Source: Bryobacteraceae bacterium
GTDB lineage: Bacteria; Acidobacteriota; Terriglobia; Bryobacterales; Bryobacteraceae
Length of the DNA stretch: 5,558 nucleotides
Direction of reading: 5' to 3'
Assembly (NCBI GenBank): GCA_947456995.1
Contig: CANGVB010000299.1
Coordinates: 1 to 5,558 of the forward strand
Shown: piece after piece, positions 1 to 5,558 of the stretch
Layout: each line of letters starts with the position of its first letter
Numbering within the stretch: the first letter of the stretch is position 1
Made by a program: the position numbers and the translations under genes
The notes under the pieces: model-generated
What the model was told of the DNA's origin: nothing
Database searches by the model: none
What the model saw: the letters and a program-made list of their open reading frames with translations, nothing else

Positions 1-360
1 ACTCAAAGAGGCTATTTGCGCACCGCAGCACTTCAGCGCCGAAAGCGCCTCACTGTCAAGCCGGGCCGAACACAACACAAAACTAAGCTTTGCCAGCTTA
101 TGGCCGCAGTTGAGCAACTCTTCCACCCAGATTGGCAATCTGGCCTCAGGCACATCAATCAGCACCACTTCACACTTCAGGAAGTCGCCGTAATCATCAG
201 AGGCTAAACCAGCCTTCATCAAATTCACGGCCCTGCTCGCATTGCGTAAAGACACACCCCTAACCGGACCCAGGTTCTTTTTCAAGCCAGGCAACTTGCC
301 AACCCAGGATTGAGTGATGGACCCTTCAGCGATTAATGCTGTCCGTGGTGCCTTGGACAT
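1..360 (-). CDS. Rossmann-like / DUF2520-type protein, N-terminal 120 residues (cut by left edge)
   Basis: This reading frame starts with ATG at 360 and stays open for exactly 120 codons to the window edge, so the C-terminus is missing. Visible landmarks are a first beta strand and turn at residues 7-15 (TALIAEGSI), a strand ending in LIDVP at 67-71, and a [12 protein letters not shown] stretch at 95-106 followed by GAQIASLS at 113-120. This order resembles the N-terminal NAD(P)-binding half of Rossmann-like/DUF2520 proteins, where the matching parts are GxGxxG, a VPD motif, an HxSGA-like segment and SLHP. The glycine loop here is degenerate (AEGSIT), so cofactor binding is uncertain. The start fits because the first strand begins six residues later and a GAGGAG Shine-Dalgarno lies 11 nt upstream inside uvrB. 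The gene overlaps the uvrB 3' end by 35 nt, suggesting translational coupling. The family call is from remembered motif order; the enzymatic role is unknown. Confidence 0.68.
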   Translation of the reverse strand, partial: MSKAPRTALIAEGSITQSWVGKLPGLKKNLGPVRGVSLRNASRAVNLMKAGLASDDYGDFLKCEVVLIDVPEARLPIWVEELLNCGHKLAKLSFVLCSARLDSEALSALKCCGAQIASLS

Positions 361-2344
361 CTATGAATTTGCTCCTCAAAGCCTTGAGCCGGTCACGCAG
401 TTGGGCAGCTTTTTCAAATTCGAAATTCTTGGCGGCTTCCCGCATCTTTTGCTCGATGTCGGCGAGATGCTTTTCACGCTGGTCGGCTGTAAGCAAATCT
501 ACCTCATCCGGCTGCTCTTCTTCCAATGGAATCGTGACATAGTCCGACTCGGCCAAATGCACCAGATTCATATCGATCGGTTTTATGATCGACTGCGGAG
601 TGATGCCATTTCGCTCATTGTAGTCCTTCTGGATCTCCCGGCGTCGATTGGTTTCATCAATCGCCCGTTTCATCGAGTCAGTCATGACATCGGCATACAG
701 GATGGCCCGGCCGTTCAAGTGGCGCGCCGCCCGGCCAATGGTCTGGATGAGTGCCCCGGTAGATCGCAAGAAGCCTTCCTTGTCGGCATCAAGAATGGCA
801 ACCAGAGAGACTTCCGGCAAGTCGAGGCCTTCACGCAGCAAATTAACCCCGATCAACGCATCAAACTCACCCTTGCGCAGATTGCGCAAGATCTTCACTC
901 GATCGAGCGTCGTCACTTCAGAGTGAAGATACTCACACTTGAGACCCGCCTCTTTGTAGTACTCAGCCAGATCTTCAGACATGCGCTTGGTCAACGTAGT
1001 AATCAGCACACGCTCATTGCGGTCAATGCGCAAGCGGATCTCTTTAAGCAAATCATCCACCTGTCCCTTAATCGGGCGGATGTCGAGTTCCGGATCTACC
1101 AGCCCGGTAGGACGAATCACCTGTTCTACAATCACACCGCCACTCTTGGTCAACTCATATGGCCCAGGCGTCGCCGAAACAAAGATCGCCTGATGGATCC
1201 GGTTCTCGAATTCCTCAAAGGTCAGAGGGCGATTATCAAGCGCGCTCGGCATACGAAAACCATACTTCACCAGATTCTCTTTACGCGAACGGTCGCCACC
1301 CCACATGCCCGAAACCTGCGGCATCGTCACATGAGATTCATCGACAAAGAGCACTGCATCGGCCGGCAGATAATCGAGCAAAGTCGGCGGGGCTTCCCCC
1401 GGCAGACGGCCCGTAAAGTGCCTCGAATAATTTTCGATCCCGTGGCAGAAACCAATCGTCTTGATCATTTCAAGATCAAACTGTGTGCGCTGCCAGATGC
1501 GCTGTGCCTCAATCAGCCGCCCCTGCTTTTCGAGCTCCGCATGCCAGCTCACCAGCTCCTGCTCAATTGTCACAATCGCCTGCTCTTTGTTCACGGGCGT
1601 CAGCACATAGTGGCTTTTCGGATAGATCGGCAACCGCTGATAGGTCTGCTTGATCGAGCCCAGCAGCGGATCAATCTGCGAAAGCCCCTCAATCTCATCG
1701 CCCCACATCTCGATACGAAAAGCATTGTCATCGTAAGTGGGATAAACCTCGATCACGTCTCCGCGCACTCGAAAAGTGCCACGCGAGAAATCGTGATCGT
1801 TCCGCTGATACAGAATCTCAACCAGCTTGGCGATGATGTCGGCACGCTTGATTTGCTGGCCCTTCTCAAGCATCAACAACATGCCGTAATAGGCTTCCGG
1901 CGAGCCTAGGCCGTAGATGCAGCTCACGCTCGAAATGATGATGACGTCACGGCGCTCAAAAAGCGACCGCGTAGCCGCCAGCCGCAGCTTGTCCAGCTCA
2001 TCATTGGTCGTCGATTCCTTCTCGATGTAGGTATCGCTATTCGGAATATAGGCTTCCGGCTGGTAGTAATCGTAATAGCTGACAAAGTACTCCACCGCGT
2101 TCTGCGGGAAGAACTGTTTGAATTCCTGATAGAGCTGCGCCGCCAGCGTCTTGTTGTGCGCCATGATCAGTGCGGGACGATTCACCGTCTCGATGATCTT
2201 GGCCATCGTGAATGTCTTGCCAGACCCGGTAACGCCAAGCAGCGTCTGATAGGGCTCGTTTTCGCCTAACCCTCGCACAAGTTCAGCGATGGCGTTCTCC
2301 TGATCGCCGCGCGGGCGGTAATCTCCCGCGAGTTTAAATGCCAT
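326..2344 (-). CDS. uvrB: UvrB, excinuclease ABC subunit B
   Basis: UvrB is the damage-verifying helicase-like subunit of nucleotide excision repair. It is loaded by UvrA, opens DNA around the lesion with its beta-hairpin and recruits UvrC for incision; it is cytoplasmic. The 672 residues match the family's normal length. Visible landmarks are Walker A GVTGSGKT at 37-44, the aromatic beta-hairpin region at 91-111 ([11 protein letters not shown], then SDTYIEKES), Walker B VDESH at 334-338, the [12 protein letters not shown] motif at 501-512, the arginine-finger motif QTIGRAARH at 534-542, and a C-terminal UVR coiled-coil motif at about 625-653 used for UvrC contact. No key residue is missing. 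The ATG is six bases after the stop of the small upstream ORF, and the best Shine-Dalgarno (AGGGAG) is unusually far, 14 nt away, which suggests coupling to that ORF. No CTGT-N8-ACAG or GAAC-N4-GTTC LexA-type box was seen just upstream, so SOS control is not evident here. Confidence 0.98.
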   Translation of the reverse strand: MAFKLAGDYRPRGDQENAIAELVRGLGENEPYQTLLGVTGSGKTFTMAKIIETVNRPALIMAHNKTLAAQLYQEFKQFFPQNAVEYFVSYYDYYQPEAYIPNSDTYIEKESTTNDELDKLRLAATRSLFERRDVIIISSVSCIYGLGSPEAYYGMLLMLEKGQQIKRADIIAKLVEILYQRNDHDFSRGTFRVRGDVIEVYPTYDDNAFRIEMWGDEIEGLSQIDPLLGSIKQTYQRLPIYPKSHYVLTPVNKEQAIVTIEQELVSWHAELEKQGRLIEAQRIWQRTQFDLEMIKTIGFCHGIENYSRHFTGRLPGEAPPTLLDYLPADAVLFVDESHVTMPQVSGMWGGDRSRKENLVKYGFRMPSALDNRPLTFEEFENRIHQAIFVSATPGPYELTKSGGVIVEQVIRPTGLVDPELDIRPIKGQVDDLLKEIRLRIDRNERVLITTLTKRMSEDLAEYYKEAGLKCEYLHSEVTTLDRVKILRNLRKGEFDALIGVNLLREGLDLPEVSLVAILDADKEGFLRSTGALIQTIGRAARHLNGRAILYADVMTDSMKRAIDETNRRREIQKDYNERNGITPQSIIKPIDMNLVHLAESDYVTIPLEEEQPDEVDLLTADQREKHLADIEQKMREAAKNFEFEKAAQLRDRLKALRSKFIDVQGTTDSINR
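372..377 (-). promoter_or_regulatory. Shine-Dalgarno for the DUF2520-type gene
   Basis: On the minus strand this reads GAGGAG, 11 nt before the ATG at 360. It lies inside the last codons of uvrB and supports an independent start for the overlapping downstream frame. Confidence 0.55.
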
Positions 2345-2350
2345 TGCTTG

Positions 2351-2521
2351 CTAAATTACTCCCTGATCCTTAAGGACTGCGATGTCTTTTGCCTTACGCG
2401 TTGCCTGCCGGCGCGGACCATCCTCGATGGTTTGTGCCTTCTGGTTTACGACACGCGCAGCGTGATTTCGTTTCTTGGGGGCCTTGGCGATGATGACCGT
2501 CGTTGGCTTCTTGCTCTTCAT
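2351..2521 (-). CDS. Small highly basic protein, 56 aa, unknown function
   Basis: The frame starts with ATG at 2521, sharing ATGA with the stop of the yihY-like gene, and ends with TAG six bases before uvrB. A strong AGGAGG lies 10 nt upstream of the ATG. The product begins MKSKKPTTVIIAKAPKKRN. It has 10 Lys and 5 Arg against 4 acidic residues, so net charge is about +11, with no Cys, no Trp and no membrane segment or signal peptide. Lys/Arg-rich patches lie at residues 2-5, 13-18 and 37-45; the end (IAVLKDQGVI) is less basic. I do not recognise a family. The composition would suit nucleic-acid, ribosome or acidic-membrane-surface binding, but this is inference. The combination of strong ribosome site, 4-nt overlap and exact fit into the only gap between two genes argues that it is translated. 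Alternatively it could be mainly a leader-type coupling ORF for uvrB. Confidence 0.72.
   Translation of the reverse strand: MKSKKPTTVIIAKAPKKRNHAARVVNQKAQTIEDGPRRQATRKAKDIAVLKDQGVI
2359..2364 (-). promoter_or_regulatory. Candidate Shine-Dalgarno for uvrB, within the small ORF
   Basis: The minus strand reads AGGGAG in the last codons of the 56-aa ORF. It is 14 nt from the uvrB ATG, longer than ideal. Initiation may therefore depend on ribosomes finishing the small ORF, whose TAG is six bases before the uvrB start. Confidence 0.35.
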
Positions 2522-3372
2522 TCGATGACGCCCTCCTTCTTTAGTTTCTCCGTCTCGGCGTTATAGGCGCAACCAAAAAGCGCAATCAGACTGATCAGGT
2601 ACATCCAGACCAGCAACGCGATCGCAGCTCCAATGCTTCCATACATGATGTTGTACGTAGCAATATTGCGAACATACCAGCCAAAGCCAAGCGTTGCAAG
2701 GCTCCAGAGCACGGTTGCCACCATCGCCCCGGGCCACACCCGCTTCCAGCGCTTGGGCAGGCTTGGCGCAAATCGATAGAGCCAGCTCGTAACAATCACC
2801 AGCGTCGCAATCGCAATCACGTTCGAGGCAACCCGGCTGAGAAAACCAACCAACCCGCTCAGCAAGCTCCCCGGTGCAAGCAGGTTAAACCAGTACAGCG
2901 CCAGCGCCTCGATTCGCTCTCCAAAGATAAGCAGCAGCGTCGCACCCAGCGCAGGCAAGATAGCCGAGAAAACAAGCAGAATCGCCACCCAGCGCTGATG
3001 CCAGAACCCGCGTGTGTTGGGCGTCCGGTAAGCCGCCTGAAAGCCCGACATCAGGCTCACAATCACATCGCTGGCAGACCATACCGATAGAATCGCCGCA
3101 CCCGCAATCAGCCAGTTCGGCCTCGCCCCGCGCAAGGTAAACGCATACTGAACCAGGTCTTCCGTGCCCGGCGGCACCACCTCAAAAAGAAACTTTGCAA
3201 TCGCCTGCGATACCCGCTCGGCATTGGCCTGCACCAGCACCGTAGCCAGCGTCGTCAACACGGGGAAAAAGCTGAGCAAGGAAGAAAACGCCGCACCCTT
3301 GGCAATATCAATCAACCCATTGCGATAGGTAGAAACCGCCGCATGGCGAAGGATAATCCAGAATCGATCCAT
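2518..3372 (-). CDS. YihY/BrkB-family inner-membrane protein
   Basis: Using the ATG at 3372 the product is 284 aa, close to E. coli YihY (about 290). It is a polytopic inner-membrane protein with roughly six hydrophobic segments at residues 24-48, 86-108, 128-152, 180-200, 213-236 and 246-270. Family hallmarks are the first-helix signature AKGAAFSSLLSFFPVLT (24-40) and the last-helix region MYGSIGAAIALLVWMYLI (243-260), followed by ALFGCAYNAE and a charged tail. The family was once called RNase BN by mistake; its transport or other role is not established. The start is ambiguous: 3372 forms TAATG with the glpD stop, while an in-frame ATG at 3381 would add three residues and overlap glpD by 10 nt. 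Neither has a convincing Shine-Dalgarno, so coupling to glpD termination is likely. A still longer open frame reaches 3516, but it runs through glpD and adds a non-family N-terminus with Cys/Gly-rich sequence, so I rejected it. Confidence 0.9.
   Translation of the reverse strand: MDRFWIILRHAAVSTYRNGLIDIAKGAAFSSLLSFFPVLTTLATVLVQANAERVSQAIAKFLFEVVPPGTEDLVQYAFTLRGARPNWLIAGAAILSVWSASDVIVSLMSGFQAAYRTPNTRGFWHQRWVAILLVFSAILPALGATLLLIFGERIEALALYWFNLLAPGSLLSGLVGFLSRVASNVIAIATLVIVTSWLYRFAPSLPKRWKRVWPGAMVATVLWSLATLGFGWYVRNIATYNIMYGSIGAAIALLVWMYLISLIALFGCAYNAETEKLKKEGVIE
2532..2537 (-). promoter_or_regulatory. Strong Shine-Dalgarno for the 56-aa ORF
   Basis: The minus strand reads AGGAGG, a near-complete anti-16S match, 10 nt before the ATG at 2521. 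It sits in the codons for the Lys-Glu-Gly near the end of the yihY-like gene. It is the best ribosome site noticed in the window and a main reason to accept the small ORF. Confidence 0.65.
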
Positions 3373-4685
3373 TACTCGCATGGCGAATGGGCTTCGAGAA
3401 AGGCCTCCGCCCCGCCCCCAAACGCTGCCGCAATCGGGGCAAGCTCCTCCAGTGGCCAGCGCTTCTGCCACGCCCAGTTGGTCGAGCAGGTCATGAATGC
3501 TTCCAGATCCGGGCAACCTTCCTCGGTCTTGGCCCAGGCAACACGGGCATCAATCGTGGTTGGCCTTTTGGTGGACACAGCGAATGGAGTTGTACGTGTC
3601 GGATAAATCGTTGCCAGATTGTCGTCAGGGGCAATTTTGGCACAAACCAGATTCGCCGCCTCTTCAGCCATCGCCCGGTAAGTTGTGTACTTTCCACCCT
3701 TGATCTCAAGCACTCCATCAGCCCGAAAACCGATCTGATGCTCCCGGCTGGTGGCGCTGGCGCTCTTGCCTACAGCCGCCAGCAGAGGCCGCAGAGAACT
3801 AAAGCAGCCCACCGTAGGCATCTGCGCACTCGCAGGAAACAGCTTCTCCGCAATATCGCGAAGATACTCAGTCTCACTCCAGGAAATCTCCACTTTGTCT
3901 GGCGATTCCCCATGGTCCACATCGGTTGTCCCGATCAAGGTAACTGGCTCAAGATCTCCCCACGGAATAAAGAAGATGATGCGGCCATCGGAGTTGAAAT
4001 GCGCAATCGCATGATCGCCTTCATAAAGCCGGGGCAACACGATGTGCGACCCCCGCACCAGACGCATCTGCTCCCCGCCCATCCAGGGGCCACGCGCATC
4101 AATCACACAGCCTGCCTTGACGCGAATGCCGTTATCCAGCTCAACCCAGTCAGCACCAAGGCGCTTCACTCCTCGGCCAGCAATACAGGTGGCCCCATAA
4201 TGCCGCGCGTCACGAACGTTATCAATCACAAGTGCCGCCGAGTCGCTCGCAGCATCCCAATAAGCCAGATGCTCTCCCAGATAAGTACTCTTGCCAATGC
4301 GGTGCTTACCGGCAAGCAGGTCATAGAGAACAATCCCGGCGCCATAAAAAAGCTGGTCAAAGAGCCCGTTGGTGGTCAATTCGAATTTCAGCGGGCGCAC
4401 CGTGTTGGGCGCCATCTCCAGCAGTAGCGCACGCTCACGAAGAGCCTCACTCACCAGCCGAAAATCAAAGTACTTGAGATACCTCAAGCCGCCGTGAATC
4501 AGATGTGAATTCTTGCCGCTAGTGCCTGCGCCCCAGAACCGCTTCTCAAGCAGGAGGATGCGCAGCGGGTGTCCCGCTGTATGAGCACGCAACGCCAGAT
4601 CACGGGCAAGGCCGGCACCATTAATGCCGCCACCTACGATGATCGCGTCAAAGTGCTGCCCGGCAAGCTCCTCGATCGAATGCAT
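3372..4685 (-). CDS. glpD: FAD-dependent glycerol-3-phosphate dehydrogenase, short C-terminal form
   Basis: GlpD-type enzymes oxidise sn-glycerol-3-phosphate to dihydroxyacetone phosphate and pass electrons from FAD to quinone at the inner face of the cytoplasmic membrane. Visible are the FAD-binding GGGINGAG (18-25), the LIHGGLRYL motif (62-70), RGSHIVLPRL (211-220), IGTTDVDHGESP (251-262), SSLRPL (296-301, matching the substrate-site Arg region) and GGKYTTYR (330-337, matching the GGKLTTYR Lys/Arg motif). The core is intact, so activity is plausible. At 437 residues it is about 60 shorter than E. coli GlpD (501). The shortfall is in the C-terminal domain: after TRTTPF the chain soon reaches VAWAKTEEGCPDLEAFM and STNW where family members have an extra stretch and a DxLxRRT-like motif. 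The ATG at 4685 is forced because an in-frame TAG lies four codons upstream. No good Shine-Dalgarno is seen. The start overlaps the upstream gene by 52 nt and sits in a 14-bp palindrome. A related FAD oxidoreductase with altered substrate is the alternative. Confidence 0.9.
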   Translation of the reverse strand: MHSIEELAGQHFDAIIVGGGINGAGLARDLALRAHTAGHPLRILLLEKRFWGAGTSGKNSHLIHGGLRYLKYFDFRLVSEALRERALLLEMAPNTVRPLKFELTTNGLFDQLFYGAGIVLYDLLAGKHRIGKSTYLGEHLAYWDAASDSAALVIDNVRDARHYGATCIAGRGVKRLGADWVELDNGIRVKAGCVIDARGPWMGGEQMRLVRGSHIVLPRLYEGDHAIAHFNSDGRIIFFIPWGDLEPVTLIGTTDVDHGESPDKVEISWSETEYLRDIAEKLFPASAQMPTVGCFSSLRPLLAAVGKSASATSREHQIGFRADGVLEIKGGKYTTYRAMAEEAANLVCAKIAPDDNLATIYPTRTTPFAVSTKRPTTIDARVAWAKTEEGCPDLEAFMTCSTNWAWQKRWPLEELAPIAAAFGGGAEAFLEAHSPCE

Positions 4686-5558
4686 AGGCCTATGCTAACA
4701 ATCCAGGCGAGCACACTCACCAGGCCAAAGAATTTCTGCTGCCAGGTTCCGGAATAAACAAGGTCGATTTGAGACTTTTCACTCGGCTTTGCCACCAGAT
4801 CGATCAACCCGATATTGGTTGCTTTCACCTCGATCGGCTGCCCATCCTGACGGGCTTCCCAGCCTGGGTCCCAATTCATGGCAAAGCTGACATGTTTGCC
4901 GGATGGCACCGGGCCTTCGATTCTCCAGTGGCTAGGGCTTACTTCACTCACCGCCAGCCTCGGCCGGGATTCATCCGCCAGCGCAGCACCAAACCTGGGC
5001 AGCGCTTCCTTGAAACGATCCTTGGGGAACTCCTCCGGCGAAACCAGGTGCGCATACGATCGGAACGGCAATTTGTGGATGCGGTCAAACGGCGTTGGCG
5101 CAAACACCACTGGGCCGAGCGAAAGAAACTTGGCAGGTGTCTTGATGTCCCGGTAATACTCTTCAGACCCGGCATCGTGAACCACTGCGTATTGAGCGCC
5201 AATCGCTGTAAGCTCACGCAGGGCATCGGCTACTTCTTCGCCACTCTTTGAGTCTGAATCCGTGCGCACCTGATAGAAGTAATCGGCCGCAATACGATTG
5301 CGCAGCCCGCTCTCAAAAGTTCCGCTTACCTGATGCAGAGGAAACCACGCGTTCAAACGAAAGCGCAAACCACCACTGACAAAGACCCGGCCCATCGGAT
5401 GCTGATCGTTCAGCCACTTGGCCAATTGATACTCCAGCGTCTGCTCACGATCCACCATGCCCCAATCGTCCCAGCTCCTGGCAATCGACTTTCTCACCTG
5501 CCCAGCCCCGGAATAAAGCAGCACCAAAACTACCAGTGCGGCACAAACCTTGTCGATC
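4634..5558 (-). CDS. YfhO-like membrane protein, C-terminal 307 residues (cut by right edge)
   Basis: The frame is open to the right edge with no stop, so the N-terminus lies outside. A TTG at 5527 could start an ORF, but it falls inside a hydrophobic segment and is unlikely to be real. Numbering from the first visible residue, there is a membrane segment at about 4-17 (CAALVVLVLLYSG), a long hydrophilic region at about 20-273 and a C-terminal membrane segment at about 276-293 (FFGLVSVLAWIVSIGLCI), then a short Arg/Ser tail. The stretch NWDPGWEARQDGQPIEV at 228-244 resembles the Y/DPGWxAxVDGxxxxV motif near the end of YfhO and related polytopic proteins, followed by a beta-rich part and a final helix. 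Known YfhO roles concern lipoteichoic-acid or envelope glycosylation in Firmicutes; the substrate here is unknown. By this likeness the long region would be extracytoplasmic. A GT-C glycosyltransferase with a similar C-terminal domain is an alternative. Its stop lies 52 nt inside glpD. Confidence 0.66.
   Translation of the reverse strand, partial: IDKVCAALVVLVLLYSGAGQVRKSIARSWDDWGMVDREQTLEYQLAKWLNDQHPMGRVFVSGGLRFRLNAWFPLHQVSGTFESGLRNRIAADYFYQVRTDSDSKSGEEVADALRELTAIGAQYAVVHDAGSEEYYRDIKTPAKFLSLGPVVFAPTPFDRIHKLPFRSYAHLVSPEEFPKDRFKEALPRFGAALADESRPRLAVSEVSPSHWRIEGPVPSGKHVSFAMNWDPGWEARQDGQPIEVKATNIGLIDLVAKPSEKSQIDLVYSGTWQQKFFGLVSVLAWIVSIGLCIRSRSLPGSTLTRSS
4682..4695. promoter_or_regulatory. Perfect 14-bp palindrome over the glpD start codon
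   Basis: The sequence GCATAGGCCTATGC equals its own reverse complement. On the minus strand the glpD ATG (4685-4683) is in its 3' half. In mRNA it could form a five-pair stem with a GGCC loop holding the start codon; in DNA it could be a dimeric-protein site. Function is inferred and chance is quite possible. Confidence 0.3.

Noticed and set aside
314..1909. 531-codon open frame on the plus strand opposite uvrB
   Set aside because: It lies fully antisense to an unmistakable uvrB, has no recognisable domain, and is explained by codon bias leaving the opposite strand free of stops.
1936..1951. TGACGTCA palindrome within uvrB
   Set aside because: It is an 8-mer inside a conserved coding region, encodes conserved UvrB residues, and is expected by chance.
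2348..2566. 72-codon plus-strand frame across the yihY-uvrB junction
   Set aside because: It begins at a TTG without a ribosome site and is antisense to the small basic ORF, which has a strong site and proper junctions.
2345..2600. SOS/LexA operator upstream of uvrB
   Set aside because: I looked for CTGT-N8-ACAG and GAAC-N4-GTTC type boxes and saw neither; a phylum-specific LexA motif cannot be excluded.
3373..3516. N-terminal extension of the YihY-family protein to 332 aa
   Set aside because: It would overlap glpD by 145 nt and add 48 residues with no membrane or family character; normal family length fits the 3372 or 3381 start.
3387..4427. 346-codon open frame on the plus strand opposite glpD
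   Set aside because: It is antisense to a clear GlpD-type gene, its product has no domain-like pattern, and no ribosome site or neighbour supports it.
4769..5251. 160-codon open frame on the plus strand opposite the YfhO-like gene
   Set aside because: The minus-strand frame has membrane helices and a YfhO-like motif; the plus-strand product is compositionally random.

Overview
The window is a densely packed, one-directional stretch of bacterial chromosome. Every supported gene lies on the minus strand, so transcription runs from the right edge (about 5558) to the left edge (1). In that order the genes are: the C-terminal part of a YfhO-like membrane protein (cut by the right edge); an FAD-dependent glycerol-3-phosphate dehydrogenase (glpD-like); a YihY/BrkB-family inner-membrane protein; a 56-residue, very basic small ORF of unknown function; uvrB; and the N-terminal part of a Rossmann-like/DUF2520-type protein (cut by the left edge).

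The packing is extreme. YfhO-like/glpD overlap by 52 nt. glpD/yihY share one base in a TAATG junction (or 10 nt with an alternative start). yihY and the small ORF overlap by 4 nt (ATGA). The small ORF is separated from uvrB by 6 nt, and uvrB overlaps the next gene by 35 nt. Only six bases (2345-2350) are outside a proposed coding region. No terminator, RNA gene, mobile element, CRISPR array or tandem repeat was seen. The layout suggests one polycistronic transcript with a promoter right of the window, but no promoter is visible.

Functionally the group is mixed: nucleotide excision repair (UvrB), respiratory glycerol-3-phosphate oxidation (GlpD), two integral membrane proteins, a putative NAD(P)-binding-fold protein and an unknown small basic protein. 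No shared pathway is evident. The membrane-associated members (YfhO-like, GlpD, YihY) are contiguous, and uvrB may simply ride on the same transcript.

The moderately GC-rich composition, the YfhO-like protein and the divergent DUF2520-like protein recall Acidobacteriota genomes. That is an impression from family resemblance only, and another Gram-negative phylum is possible. The least described items are the 56-aa ORF in the yihY-uvrB junction, the shortened C-terminal region of the GlpD-like protein, and a perfect 14-bp palindrome that contains the glpD start codon.
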